Shown here piece by piece: positions 46,362 to 56,093 of a DNA stretch of 64,000 nucleotides. Within the stretch, counting starts at the first letter, position 1. Each line of letters opens with the position of its first letter. The stretch is from Kuafuiihalomonas sp050331295 (GTDB lineage Bacteria; Myxococcota; Kuafuiibacteriia; Kuafuiibacteriales; Kuafuiibacteriaceae): the NCBI GenBank assembly GCA_050331295.1, contig JBHJGZ010000010.1, positions 1 to 64,000 of the forward strand, written 5' to 3'. Position numbers and translations under genes: made by a program. The notes under the pieces are model-generated. The model saw only the letters and a program-made list of their open reading frames with translations. It made no database searches and had not been told where the DNA came from.

Positions 46362-46598
46362 GCCTTTGGCGCCGTCGACGTCGACGGAACACTCCAGGCT
46401 CTAGAGGGGAACACCGAGAAGATCAAGGCCGTCGCCTGTTGCGCGGCGGTGCCGCGCCGCTGCCCGGCTGCTGCCGGACCCGTGTGCCCGGTCGTTGTCT
46501 GGACCGTTCGATGCTCTCGTGACGGCTCGCTTGTATGTCGCGGGAACCTCTGATGGATTTGGGACGTCTTTCGGCTCGATGGATATGGAGACCCATCC

Positions 46599-47159
46599 GT
46601 GAAGTTCACGCATCGCTACTGGTCAAAGCACAGTCCACGCCGCGTGTTCGAGATCCATCGCGACGAGCTGATGGACTTCGGTCCCGAGCTTCCGGGTGTG
46701 GCGAGCGTGCAACGACGGTCGGCCGTGCATGAGGGCCAAATGCTCCAGCTCGTGCATCGATGGGTCGGAGATTCTTCCGTGCTGCCTGGCGTCTTGAAAC
46801 TGCTCGTGCCGGCTTGGATGTTCGTTTGGGAGGACCGATCGAGCTGGGATGAGAAGCGTCTTCAGGGGCACTGGCGGATTTCAGCTCCGTACTTGGGTCC
46901 CATGGTGCGCATCGAGGGGACCCATGCATTTCATCCTCATCCGGAGGGTTGTGAGGTTTCGGTCGACGGCGAGCTTTGGGTCGCTGTCGTGGAGCGCCTG
47001 GGGGGTGCGCGCATCGACGCCGCGGTTCAAGACCTCTTTTCGAGCGTCCTGACCAGCGCCCAGGAAGTCATCGAACGCCATCTCGAACGGGGACGTCGAA
47101 GAGAAGCCTTTGACGACCTTCCACCCGCTCAAGAACACGAATGGCCGGGTACCGGCTGA
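46599..47159 (+). CDS. SRPBCC-like hydrophobic ligand-binding protein
   Basis: A 186-residue protein whose pattern fits the SRPBCC/START-like or DUF2505 fold: 'KFTHRYWSKHSPRRVFEIHRDELMDF', 'HRWVGDSSVLPGVLKLLVPAW', 'GTHAFHPHPEGCEVSVDGELWVAVVERLGG' and a long C-terminal helix. Ligand or reaction is unknown. It overlaps the next gene's open frame, but that gene's true start (47249) lies 90 bases after this stop. Confidence 0.7.
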   Translation: MKFTHRYWSKHSPRRVFEIHRDELMDFGPELPGVASVQRRSAVHEGQMLQLVHRWVGDSSVLPGVLKLLVPAWMFVWEDRSSWDEKRLQGHWRISAPYLGPMVRIEGTHAFHPHPEGCEVSVDGELWVAVVERLGGARIDAAVQDLFSSVLTSAQEVIERHLERGRRREAFDDLPPAQEHEWPGTG

Positions 47160-47248
47160 CCGGTCCGGAACCGTGGAACGTCGCCTGGATCGCCAGCGCG
47201 CATTCTCGGCACCTCCCTGCCGGGTGCGGAGTGTGGCAGCATCTTCGC

Positions 47249-48088
47249 ATGGAAGCAGAGCGAACCTCCAAGTCGGCCTCCTTTCTCGCGGGCCAGGCCA
47301 TCCATACGGAGTGGGAATCCGATTATCTCAACCCGCAGCTGGATGCGTTTTATGATGCCGTCTTTCGGCGCATCGTGGCCGCCCTCGGAGCACGGTCGGG
47401 TCAGCACGTGCTGGATGCGGGATGCGGGTACGGTTTCCATCTGCTTCGGCTGGCGGATCATGGCCTTCGAGTCACCGGAATCGACTTCTCGGAAACGGCA
47501 CTGGAAAACGCCCGAAAGAATCTGGAGAGGTTTCAACTGCAGGACCGGGTGGAGCTCCGGCAGGGCAATCTGCTGGAGCTTCCCTTCGAGGACGCGTCCT
47601 TCGACCACGTGAATTGCTGGGGCGTCCTGATGCACATTCCGGAGCTGGAGAAGGCTCTGAGCGAGCTCTCTCGGGTTCTGAAGCCCGGAGGCCGCATCGC
47701 GATCGGCGAGAACAATGCACGTTCCCTTCACGTGGTCGCTTGGGAGCGTCTGTTGAGGGGGGTGAAGAAGACCCTCGGTCGTCCGGTGCATCCCTGGAAC
47801 TGGACGCCTCGCGGGCTCGAAGAGTGGCGGGAGCAGGAGGGGGGCGGCTTGATGGTCCGGAAGATGGACCCCAAGTTCGTGGAAGAGTTTCTGCAAACCC
47901 GCGGCCTTCGGCTGGTAGACCGATTCGCGGGACAGTTCACGGAAGCCTATACGTCGGTCCCTGCTCGCCCCGCGAAGCGGCTGTTCTATCGCCTCAATCA
48001 GGCTTATTTTCGATGGGATGGGCCTGCCGACCTCGCCCTCGGAAACGTCTACGTCTTCGAGAAAGAGAACCTGAACCCGACCGCCTGA
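47249..48088 (+). CDS. Class I SAM-dependent methyltransferase
   Basis: A 279-residue enzyme with motif I 'HVLDAGCGYGFHLLRLAD' (residues 53-70), 'VTGIDFSETALENARKNL', 'NLLELPFEDASFDHVNCWGVLMHI' and 'RVLKPGGRIAIGE', the UbiE/Coq5-like layout. ATG 47249 is the likely start, since homology begins there; the frame extends upstream without support. The methyl acceptor is unknown. It ends a group of possible sugar or lipid modification genes. Confidence 0.85.
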   Translation: MEAERTSKSASFLAGQAIHTEWESDYLNPQLDAFYDAVFRRIVAALGARSGQHVLDAGCGYGFHLLRLADHGLRVTGIDFSETALENARKNLERFQLQDRVELRQGNLLELPFEDASFDHVNCWGVLMHIPELEKALSELSRVLKPGGRIAIGENNARSLHVVAWERLLRGVKKTLGRPVHPWNWTPRGLEEWREQEGGGLMVRKMDPKFVEEFLQTRGLRLVDRFAGQFTEAYTSVPARPAKRLFYRLNQAYFRWDGPADLALGNVYVFEKENLNPTA

Positions 48089-48215
48089 GTTCGGCCGTGG
48101 CCCGCTTTCGCAGCGGCTGCGTTTCCGTCGCCAGCACCCGAACGAGGGCTGGACCCAAGGTGTCATGCACGTCTATCACGGGGGGGAGATGTGGGGTGGC
48201 ATCGTGCGCCGAAGC

Positions 48216-49439
48216 ATGACGACCGGTGCCGAAGTAAACCCGCGAACACCTCACCTAGGATTCGCAACCTTGGTTGCTTCTGGGCTTGTAGCTTGTGGTG
48301 GTCTCGCCAAACAGACTCCGGTCGGCGAGCACGTCGAGGCCGAGCTCACTTCCAGTGAAATTCGGGCGACCCTCCAGGAGTATGCGTCCTATTTCGTAGC
48401 CGAGATCGAGGCCTCGTCCAACCGAGCCGCCCGGTCCTCGAGCGACCCCCGAATCCGTAAGAACCTCCGGGTCTGGAAGATCAACGCGACATCGGCGGTG
48501 TATCTTGCCGCGTTCCATGGTGATCCGTGGGTATCATCTTTCGACCTTCAAGCCTTGGTGGTTCAGTTGATGCGGTTTCTCGAGGCACCCAGAGGAGAGC
48601 AGGCGTTTGGACCGCAGCGGACGCAGCTCTTGGCAGCGGTCCTTCGGCTCGAACAACTGATCCATGATTTGGGCACCGAGCTCCGCGAAGCCAGAGGGCT
48701 CAAAGGTCCGGGGGATGCGTGGCCTCAGATCGTGAAATTTGCCGAAGCAAATCCAATCGAAGACCTCGAGTTCCTTCGGGCGCCCGTTCCATATGAGTTT
48801 GCCACCGCTCTAGGCCAAGAGGGCGGTGGGACATTGAGCGCGGTGAAAAAGGTCGAAACTCAGATGACCGAGCTGATGAATCGTAGCCGGCTGTACGCGG
48901 ATTACCTTCCCAAGCGGGCAGGCTGGCAGGCTCGACTCGTTTTGGATGAAGCGATGGAGGACCCACGATTCGAGAGTCTACTCAACTTGGTGGAGGTCTT
49001 GCCCGAGAAGCTGGACGCCTTTACGACCTTCATCCAAACAGCACCGGACCTGGTCGCACGGGAGCGCAAAGCGGTCGTCGATGCCGCGAACGGCACCACC
49101 ATAGACGCGTTCGAACGGATCTCTCGGGAACGAACCGCGGTCTTGGACGAGATCGACGAAGACCTCAGGGAGGTGCTGCAGGCGATACGGGCGGAACGAG
49201 GTCGGGTCCTGGCCGCGCTCCGGGAGGAGCGAGAGGCCGTGCTAGGTGGCATCGAAGCGTCCGGAAGACGGCTCATCGACCATGCTGCCTATCGAGTTCT
49301 CCAGCTGGTCGGGATCTTGGCCGCACTCTTCGTCCTCGGGCTCCTCATCTTCGTCTTCGGTGTCCGTCGGCGTTCGACCCGAATGAGTTCGACCGTGGAC
49401 AGCAATGATGACCCGCGAGGGCTCGAGAGGCCTTCGTAG
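48216..49439 (+). CDS. Helical lipoprotein with C-terminal membrane helix
   Basis: A 407-residue protein of unknown family. The ATG at 48216 gives a lipoprotein signal ending LVAC (Cys27). The body is almost entirely helical: 'ELTSSEIRATLQEYASYFVAEIEA', 'TQLLAAVLRLEQLIHDLGTELREA', then a coiled-coil stretch with repeated 'ISRERTAVLDEIDEDLREVLQAI' and 'AERGRVLAALREEREAVLGGIEA'. One transmembrane helix (YRVLQLVGILAALFVLGLLI) and a short cytoplasmic tail follow. A protein anchored at both ends is unusual. Only 32 bases separate it from the Cache-adenylate cyclase gene, so the two probably work together. Confidence 0.65.
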   Translation: MTTGAEVNPRTPHLGFATLVASGLVACGGLAKQTPVGEHVEAELTSSEIRATLQEYASYFVAEIEASSNRAARSSSDPRIRKNLRVWKINATSAVYLAAFHGDPWVSSFDLQALVVQLMRFLEAPRGEQAFGPQRTQLLAAVLRLEQLIHDLGTELREARGLKGPGDAWPQIVKFAEANPIEDLEFLRAPVPYEFATALGQEGGGTLSAVKKVETQMTELMNRSRLYADYLPKRAGWQARLVLDEAMEDPRFESLLNLVEVLPEKLDAFTTFIQTAPDLVARERKAVVDAANGTTIDAFERISRERTAVLDEIDEDLREVLQAIRAERGRVLAALREEREAVLGGIEASGRRLIDHAAYRVLQLVGILAALFVLGLLIFVFGVRRRSTRMSSTVDSNDDPRGLERPS

Positions 49440-49471
49440 GCTTTCGGGTCGGATAGATTGGTCGGCGAATC

Positions 49472-51589
49472 ATGGTGCCCGTACCGAGCCCTTCCCTTCT
49501 GGCATCTTCCTCCAGCCCTCAGCATCCGTTTCGGCTGAAGCTCCGGGTCGCCATCGCGGCGAGCCTCCTCTTCGTAACGGTGTCTCTCGCCATTGCCATC
49601 ACCCTCATCAACCATCGTGGGTCGACCCAGGCGCTTCGGACCGCCACCGGCGCCTTGATGCGCTCTTCCGTGGGGCTCGTGGCCGCCCAGACCGAAGCAC
49701 TGTTGGAGCAGGTCGCGGCCCGAGTGGAGGTGAGTGCGGTGGTCCTCGCCAATGAAACTGACAAGCTGTCGACGCATCTCGACCGGGTCGAGATGCTGCT
49801 CTTCGCGTTGGTCCAGTCCGGACCGGACCTCTATTATGCGCAGTTCGGCGCGGCCGACGGGAACTTTGTGCTGGTGAGCCGAAACCCGAGTGGGGGGCTC
49901 GACACGAAATGGATCCTGAACGGAGAGACCAGTTGGACACTCCGAAGCCCGGGTCAAGGCTTGCAAGAGGTCGAAGCGCGTCGGGTCGACCCAGGACACG
50001 ATTACGATCCCCGTCGTCGGCCATGGTTTCAGGGCGCATCCGAAACCCACGGCCTCTTTTGGACGCGCGCATACGCGCATGCGGACTCCGGTGAGCCCGT
50101 GGTCACGGCCGCGCGCGCCATTCGAACGCCGTCTGGCGAGGTGGCCGGGGTGGTTTCGGCGACTCTGGCGCTGTCTCACTTGAATCGCTACCTGCGAAAT
50201 CTCTCCGCTTCGAAGGCCATTGTCTTCGTTGCCGACGAACACGACCAGCTGGTCGCGATCTCCGAAGGCGAGCTCAACATCGGGCACCAGGATCCGACGG
50301 AGCTTCGACTCCCCAAGGTTTCCGAAGCGCCTTTTCCCCAGGTTGCGACACTCGGATACAATCATGTGTCTCGGGAACGGCCGAGGAACGCGCAACCTGG
50401 CCTTCAACGAGTGCTCGTCGATCGTGAAGCTTATCTTGCAATGGCACGAGATCTCATGCCGGTCGCTGGGCGGGACTGGCGGGTCGGAGCCGTCGTGAAA
50501 GAAGCGACCGTCCTTTCCACGATACGAGCATCATTGACCACCAGCGCCGTGGTGGCGGCGTCGGTGATCACTTTGTTCGTTCTTCTGGGGCTGGCTTTGG
50601 CACGAACTCTCGCTGGGCCCCTTTTGGCCATTGCCCGAGAAACCCGCCGCATCGAACGGCTCGAGCTGGAGGAGCGGAGATTTCGAGCATCTCGTTTCGA
50701 GGAGATCGCCGAGATTCAAGAGGCTTATGCCCATTTGAAGGTGGGCCTGCGCGCGTTTGAAAAGTATGTGCCTGGGAAGCTCGTGCGAACGCTATTGGCG
50801 GAACGGGTGGATCCCGAGCCGGGAGGACAGGAACAAGAGGTCACTCTTTTCTTCTCGGACATCCGTGGTTTTACGTCGTTTGCCCAGAAGATGCCGACGC
50901 AAGAGCTTGCGGATGTCTTGGGCGTATACTTCGAAACGATGGTCAGTGAGATCAGTCAGTCTGGCGGAACGGTCGACAAATTCGTCGGGGATGGAGTGAT
51001 GGCTTTCTGGAACGCTCCGCGGAGCGTTCCCGATCATCCGCTGCAGGCAGTGCGCACCGCCATCCGATTGCGCGATGCTGTTGCGGCGATGGAGCGAGCC
51101 GATCAGTTGTTCACTCGGATGGGGATCCATACCGGAGACGCCATGGTAGGAAACTTTGGAGCGCCCAGTCGTTTCTCCTATACGGCGCTCGGCGACGCAG
51201 TGAACCTGGCCTCCCGTTTGGAGGGCATAAACAAGCAGTACGGTACCCAAATCATGATCAGCGGGGCGACGGAAGCGCGGCTCGATGACTCCATTGTGCG
51301 GCGCCGACTCGACCGCGTTGCAGTGGTGGGGCGAACGGAAGGGATAGATGTGTACGAGGTCCTCGGTTTCGAGGGCGAAGTGGACGAGTCGACGCTGATT
51401 CGCGCACGGCGTTATGAGGTCGCACTCGTCGAATATTTTGAAGGTCGCTTCAGCCACGCAAGATCGTTGTTCGAGGAACTCGAGGATGATGACGAGTCGG
51501 CGCGCGTCATGGCGCATAGGTCTCGACGGTACATGGATGCGCCTCCTGACGAGTCCTGGGATGGGGTGTTTTCACTTCTGGAGAAATGA
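49472..51589 (+). CDS. Cache-HAMP class III adenylate cyclase
   Basis: A 705-residue membrane receptor-cyclase. Helix 1 (about 25-46) and helix 2 (about 351-375) flank a periplasmic dCache domain, with the typical 'DPRRRPWFQGA' and 'VVTAARAIRTPSGEVAGVVSATL'. After a HAMP-like linker the cyclase domain starts at about 440. The metal Asp residues are in FFSDIRGFTSF and VDKFVGDGVMAFW, the adenine-selecting Lys/Asp pair is the K of VDKF and the D of ALGDAVN, and the catalytic Asn/Arg are in NLASRLEG. So it should make cAMP in response to a periplasmic small ligand. Confidence 0.93.
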   Translation: MVPVPSPSLLASSSSPQHPFRLKLRVAIAASLLFVTVSLAIAITLINHRGSTQALRTATGALMRSSVGLVAAQTEALLEQVAARVEVSAVVLANETDKLSTHLDRVEMLLFALVQSGPDLYYAQFGAADGNFVLVSRNPSGGLDTKWILNGETSWTLRSPGQGLQEVEARRVDPGHDYDPRRRPWFQGASETHGLFWTRAYAHADSGEPVVTAARAIRTPSGEVAGVVSATLALSHLNRYLRNLSASKAIVFVADEHDQLVAISEGELNIGHQDPTELRLPKVSEAPFPQVATLGYNHVSRERPRNAQPGLQRVLVDREAYLAMARDLMPVAGRDWRVGAVVKEATVLSTIRASLTTSAVVAASVITLFVLLGLALARTLAGPLLAIARETRRIERLELEERRFRASRFEEIAEIQEAYAHLKVGLRAFEKYVPGKLVRTLLAERVDPEPGGQEQEVTLFFSDIRGFTSFAQKMPTQELADVLGVYFETMVSEISQSGGTVDKFVGDGVMAFWNAPRSVPDHPLQAVRTAIRLRDAVAAMERADQLFTRMGIHTGDAMVGNFGAPSRFSYTALGDAVNLASRLEGINKQYGTQIMISGATEARLDDSIVRRRLDRVAVVGRTEGIDVYEVLGFEGEVDESTLIRARRYEVALVEYFEGRFSHARSLFEELEDDDESARVMAHRSRRYMDAPPDESWDGVFSLLEK

Positions 51590-51600
51590 GTTGGGCGCCC

Positions 51601-52200
51601 TCAGTCGGGTACCGGGAGTCCAAAATACGCAGCAACGCCGTCCAGGAGCATCTGCACCGACAGCGCGACCAAGATCATGCCCATCAGCCGTTCCAGTGCG
51701 ATCAATCCTCGCCGGGTCAAGATCCGATACAGAAGAGGTGCGGCGAGAAGAATCGCGGAGCTCGCGAGCCAGGCCAGGAGCAGGGCCCCAAGCCACTTCA
51801 ATCGGTGATCAGGCTCGCGTGAAGTGAAGAGCAGCAACGTCGCGAGGACCGAAGGTCCGGCGAAGAGGGGGACCGCCAGCGGAACCACGAGCGGCTCTCC
51901 TCCCACCTCCGGTTGGCTATCTGCCGCTCGACCCGGAGTCACCATCCGTAACGCGATCAGAAACAAGATGATGCCGCCAGCGATCCCTACAGCTGGCTCC
52001 CGGAGCTGCATCAGATGCAGAACCGGGCGCCCGGCGAAGAAAAAAGCGAGAAGAATGGCGAGGGCGATGAGGAGCTCCCGAATGAGGACCCGCTGTCGAC
52101 GCTTCTCCGGGACTCGCTCGAGGGTCGAGATGTACACCGGAAGGTTCCCGAACGGGTCGATGATGAGAAAGAGCAGGAGTCCGGCCGAGAGGAGGTCCAT
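51601..52200 (-). CDS. MarC family (UPF0056) membrane protein
   Basis: A 199-residue integral membrane protein with six predicted helices: 'LLLFLIIDPFGNLPVYIS', 'ALAILLAFFFAG', 'GIAGGIILFLIALRMV' and 'PLAVPLFAGPSVLATLLLF' are typical of MarC/YchE-type transporters, whose substrate is not established. It converges with the cyclase gene (12-base gap) and diverges from the GNAT gene. Confidence 0.88.
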   Translation of the reverse strand: MDLLSAGLLLFLIIDPFGNLPVYISTLERVPEKRRQRVLIRELLIALAILLAFFFAGRPVLHLMQLREPAVGIAGGIILFLIALRMVTPGRAADSQPEVGGEPLVVPLAVPLFAGPSVLATLLLFTSREPDHRLKWLGALLLAWLASSAILLAAPLLYRILTRRGLIALERLMGMILVALSVQMLLDGVAAYFGLPVPD

Positions 52201-52276
52201 GCCGCCGGGCTAGCACCGTCTCGAGGGTTGGTCATGAACGGTTTACAATCGTGCCGCTGAGCGGGAGCTTCGGTCT

Positions 52277-52756
52277 GTGGACGTCATCGTTCGAGGGTTC
52301 GTCGATGCGGATGCGGCGGCGTTCAAGCAGCTGAACGAGGCATGGATCCAGCGCTATTTTGAGCTCGAATCCCAGGACCGAGAAATTCTCGATGATCCTT
52401 GGACACACGTCCTGCAACCGGGTGGCGCGATCTTCATGGCTACACGCGGGGCGAGGGCGGTGGGTACGGCTGCGATGCTCGTCATCCCCAATGAGCCCGC
52501 GTTCGAGTTGGCGAAGATGACGGTAGCAGAAGACGCGCGTGGGCTAGGCGTCGGCTATCGACTTGGCCAAGCGGTGCTGAACGAAGCTCGCAGAAGGGGT
52601 GGGCAGCGCGTGACCCTAGAGACCAACACCCGGCTCGAGCCCGCAATCTCGCTCTACCGAAAGCTCGGATTCTCGGAGGTTGAAATGTGCCCATCGCCTT
52701 ATGCCCGCTGCAATCTCAAGATGGAGATACATTTGCAGGCAGAGCGCGAAGGCTAG
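52277..52756 (+). CDS. GNAT family N-acetyltransferase
   Basis: A 159-residue acetyltransferase starting with GTG 52277. It has the usual N-terminal strand-helix (VIVRGFVDADAAAFKQLNEAW), the acetyl-CoA site 'MTVAEDARGLGVGYRLGQAVL' and 'SLYRKLGFSEVE' near the end. The acceptor is unknown. It is convergent with the alcohol dehydrogenase gene, eight bases away. Confidence 0.86.
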   Translation: MDVIVRGFVDADAAAFKQLNEAWIQRYFELESQDREILDDPWTHVLQPGGAIFMATRGARAVGTAAMLVIPNEPAFELAKMTVAEDARGLGVGYRLGQAVLNEARRRGGQRVTLETNTRLEPAISLYRKLGFSEVEMCPSPYARCNLKMEIHLQAEREG

Positions 52757-52764
52757 CTTGTCGG

Positions 52765-53775
52765 CTACGGGATGAGAACCGCCCGAAACCGGATCTTGTT
52801 CTCGGTGACCTTGGCCAACGCTTCGGCTGCCCGCTCGAGGGGGAACTCTTCGATATGAGGACGAACACCGGTCAGCGTACTGAACTTCATGGTGGCTTCT
52901 GAATCGATGGCGCTTCCGCTCGGCCAGCCTGCGACCTTCTTGCCACTCAAGAGGTCGAAGGCCGGGATCTCGAGCGGGTCCGGTGTCGCTCCAACGACCA
53001 GGAGTCTACCCCTCGGTTTCAAGCCTCGAAACACGCTGCTCATGGCCTTGGCATTGGGTGCGGTAGCCAGGATGACGTCGGCTCCACCCAGCGACTGTAA
53101 CGCCTCGGCCGGATCTTTGTCGGCACCGTCGATATAGACGTGGGCTCCGAGTTGCTTCGCGAGGGACTCTTTGTCCGCACCGCGGGATATCGCCACCGTT
53201 CGAAACCCCATCTGTCGAGCGTACTGGATCCCCAAGTGTCCGAGGCCGCCCACGCCCTGGATGGCGACGGTATCTCCCCAGCGCGCCCCACTGTTTCGAA
53301 GAGCGTTGTAGGTGGTGACGCCGGCGCACAGAAGGGGCCCAGCCTCCTCCGGAGGAAGGTCGTCGGGAATGCGTGCAGCCGACTCCCATGGAACGACAGC
53401 GTGACTTGCCCAGCCTCCGTCGTGGTGGATTCCGGTGATACGTGCACGAACGCAGTTCAAGAAGTCGCCCAACCGGCAACTGTCGCACTCGAAGCAGTGA
53501 CCACCATGCCATCCAACGCCGACTCGGTCTCCTACGGACCACGCGGTCACGCCTTCGCCCAGTGCGTCAACCTTTCCTGCAATCTCGTGTCCTGGCACGC
53601 GCGGGAGCTTCAGGCCAGGGAAGCCTCCGGAGGTCACGAAGACATCGCTATGGCACACGCCACACGCTTCCACTTTGATTCGAATTTCACCTACACCTGG
53701 GGACGGCGTTTCGCGCTCGACAACATCCAGGGAACCGTTCGGTTTCGTGGCGGGTACACATCGCATGTCTTCCAT
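52765..53775 (-). CDS. Zinc-dependent alcohol dehydrogenase
   Basis: A 336-residue MDR-type NAD(P)-dependent alcohol or aldehyde oxidoreductase. Catalytic zinc ligands: Cys41 (ACGVCHSD), His63-Glu64 (PGHE) and a Cys in 'GPLLCAGVTTY'. Structural zinc ligands: Cys94, Cys97, Cys100 and Cys108 (CFECDSCRLGDFLNC). The Rossmann motif is 'GVGGLGHLGIQYA'. Close in layout to the AdhA/CAD group that acts on broad primary alcohols; the substrate is not predictable. Confidence 0.92.
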   Translation of the reverse strand: MEDMRCVPATKPNGSLDVVERETPSPGVGEIRIKVEACGVCHSDVFVTSGGFPGLKLPRVPGHEIAGKVDALGEGVTAWSVGDRVGVGWHGGHCFECDSCRLGDFLNCVRARITGIHHDGGWASHAVVPWESAARIPDDLPPEEAGPLLCAGVTTYNALRNSGARWGDTVAIQGVGGLGHLGIQYARQMGFRTVAISRGADKESLAKQLGAHVYIDGADKDPAEALQSLGGADVILATAPNAKAMSSVFRGLKPRGRLLVVGATPDPLEIPAFDLLSGKKVAGWPSGSAIDSEATMKFSTLTGVRPHIEEFPLERAAEALAKVTENKIRFRAVLIP

Positions 53776-53935
53776 ACTGGCCGATGAACGAAGACTTGTC
53801 TTCGGGGAATCCTTCTCATGAGGCCTACAAGGCCAGTCAAGCCGTCCGGCGTTCGAGGTTCGAACTCAATGAAGCTCGTGTGAGCGGACAGGGTCTGGTC
53901 TTCAGTTTTCGGATCGGGCTACCACGTGCGTCGAA

Positions 53936-56092
53936 ATGAAAACCCACCACATCACCTGTCCCCTTTGTGAAGCGATGTGCGGTCTCACCGTGCTCACCCA
54001 GGGCCGTGAAGTGGTCAGCATCCGGGGCGACACCGAGGACCCGTTTTCTCGGGGCCATATCTGTCCAAAGGCGCCGGCTCTCGTGGAGCTCCATCGCGAC
54101 CCGGACCGACTCCGACAACCGGCCATCAAGATGAGGGATGGAAAGTGGCGCACTGCGAGCTGGGGTGAAGCCATAGAGCGAGCGGCCCAGGGTCTCGTCT
54201 CCGTCCAAGAGCAGCATGGAACGGATGCGGTAGGGGTCTACCTGGGCAATCCCACAGTACACAGCCACGGCGCGCTGCTCTTCGTTCGGGGCGTCGTCAG
54301 AGCACTGCGCACCAAGAATCGATTCTCGGCCACGTCGGTCGACCAGCTTCCTCATCACCTTGCCGCCTACGGCATGTTTGGACATCAGCTTCTTCTGCCG
54401 ATTCCAGACATCGACCGAACGGATTGCTTTATCATACTCGGCGGCAATCCGTTGGCCTCGAACGGCAGCATCATGACTGCACCGGACGTCAAGCGGCGGA
54501 TGCAGGCCGTCCAGGCGCGGGGAGGCAAGATCGTGGTCATCGATCCACGACGAACCGAAACCGCCGATGTGGCCGATCGATACATTCCGATTCGGCCTGG
54601 CACCGACGCGGTGCTCTTGGCCTCGATGCTTCGTCTCGTCTTCCATCGAAATGCGGTGCGACTCCGGCATCTCACTGGATACGTCGACGGACTGAACCGG
54701 CTGAAAGACTGGCTCGAGCCTTTCACGCTCGAGGCTGCCGCTGCGCGCACCGGCGTGGACCCCGACTCCATCGAGGAGCTCGTATCCATGCTCGTCTCGA
54801 ACGACAGAGCGGTTGTCTACGGTCGCCTCGGCACGTGCACGCAGGCGTTCGGAGGGCTTTGTCACTGGCTCATCAACACCTTGAACCTCGTGACGGGTCA
54901 CCTGGACGCGGAAGGCGGTGCGATGTTTCCGGAGCCAGCCTTTGACCTTCTGACGCTTCCTGGACCGTTCCGCGCCAAGGCCGGCAGTCACGGGCGTTCG
55001 CAAAGCAGGGTCCGGGGTCTGGACGAGTTCGGTGGAGAGCTTCCGGTCTCCGTGCTCAGCGAGGAGATGGAGACGGAGGGCCCCGGACAGATCCGGGCCC
55101 TATTCACCCATGCCGGGAACCCGGTCCTTTCGACCCCCGGAGGGCACCGATTGGAGAAGGCCGTTTCCCATCTGGACTTCATGGTCAGTGTCGACTTCTA
55201 TTTGAACGAAACGACGCGTTTCGCAGACGTGATCCTCCCTCCGGTCTCGCCGCTCGAGCGGAGTCACTACGACGTCATCTTCCACATGTTCGCGGTCCGG
55301 AACACTGCAAAGCATTCCCAGTCGGTCTTTCCGAAGTCCAACACCGCCCGATACGACTGGGAGATTCTGGTGGCGCTCGAACGGGCGATTCTGAGGCAGC
55401 GAGGTCGGTTGAATTCGGTAGATCGTGTTCGACTGGCACTCCTGGAGAGACTGGGCCCGGATCCGATCATCGACATGGGGCTTCGAGCTGGACCCTATGG
55501 TTCGCTCCGAGGTCGCAGCAGTCCGCGAATGAGTCTGAAGGCCCTTCGGAATGCGCCGCACGGTGTGGACCTCGGGCCTCTCCGGACGTGCCTGCTGGCT
55601 CGGATGCCCAAAGACAAGATCGTGGCTTCGCCCCCCCGACTCGAATCGGAGGTCCAGCGGCTGATAGCATCGCTTCAAGACGAACCTCCCGCTTGGACAC
55701 TGATCGGACGACGTCACCTTCGAAGCAACAACTCGTGGATGCACAACCTCGAGCGCCTCAATCGCGGGCGCGACCGTTGTACTCTTCAAGTTCATCCTCG
55801 AGATGCTGGAGTGATCGGTGTCGAAGACCGTGATCGTGTGCGCGTGATGTCGGCGACGGGAACGATCGTGACCATCATCGAGATCAACGACGGAATGATG
55901 CCGGGCGTAGTCAGTTTACCCCACGGATATGGTCATGGCAGGGACGGCGTGAAAGGCCGAGTGGCCCGTCGCGTTGGAGGGGTGAGCGTCAACGATCTGA
56001 CCGACCCGAGTCAGGTCGACGAATTCTCGGGTAATGCGATCCTGAATGGGGTTCCTGTTCGGCTGGAGCGCGTTGACGCGACGGAAGGCTGA
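53936..56092 (+). CDS. Molybdopterin-dependent oxidoreductase (formate dehydrogenase-like)
   Basis: A 718-residue single-subunit molybdopterin enzyme of the DMSO reductase superfamily. The N-terminal 4Fe-4S site is Cys8, Cys11, Cys15 and Cys43 (CPLCEAMCG ... CPKA). Bis-MGD binding stretches include 'GANPLASNGS'-like 'ILGGNPLASNGSIM' and 'IPIRPGTDAVLLASML', and the C-terminal cofactor-binding domain starts near 'LIGRRHLRSNNSWMHN'. The position that supplies the Mo ligand falls in 'SATSVDQLPHH', with no obvious Cys or Sec, as in other unassigned members. No Tat signal or partner subunits are present, so it is probably cytoplasmic. Substrate is unknown. Confidence 0.88.
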   Translation: MKTHHITCPLCEAMCGLTVLTQGREVVSIRGDTEDPFSRGHICPKAPALVELHRDPDRLRQPAIKMRDGKWRTASWGEAIERAAQGLVSVQEQHGTDAVGVYLGNPTVHSHGALLFVRGVVRALRTKNRFSATSVDQLPHHLAAYGMFGHQLLLPIPDIDRTDCFIILGGNPLASNGSIMTAPDVKRRMQAVQARGGKIVVIDPRRTETADVADRYIPIRPGTDAVLLASMLRLVFHRNAVRLRHLTGYVDGLNRLKDWLEPFTLEAAAARTGVDPDSIEELVSMLVSNDRAVVYGRLGTCTQAFGGLCHWLINTLNLVTGHLDAEGGAMFPEPAFDLLTLPGPFRAKAGSHGRSQSRVRGLDEFGGELPVSVLSEEMETEGPGQIRALFTHAGNPVLSTPGGHRLEKAVSHLDFMVSVDFYLNETTRFADVILPPVSPLERSHYDVIFHMFAVRNTAKHSQSVFPKSNTARYDWEILVALERAILRQRGRLNSVDRVRLALLERLGPDPIIDMGLRAGPYGSLRGRSSPRMSLKALRNAPHGVDLGPLRTCLLARMPKDKIVASPPRLESEVQRLIASLQDEPPAWTLIGRRHLRSNNSWMHNLERLNRGRDRCTLQVHPRDAGVIGVEDRDRVRVMSATGTIVTIIEINDGMMPGVVSLPHGYGHGRDGVKGRVARRVGGVSVNDLTDPSQVDEFSGNAILNGVPVRLERVDATEG

Positions 56093-56093
56093 G

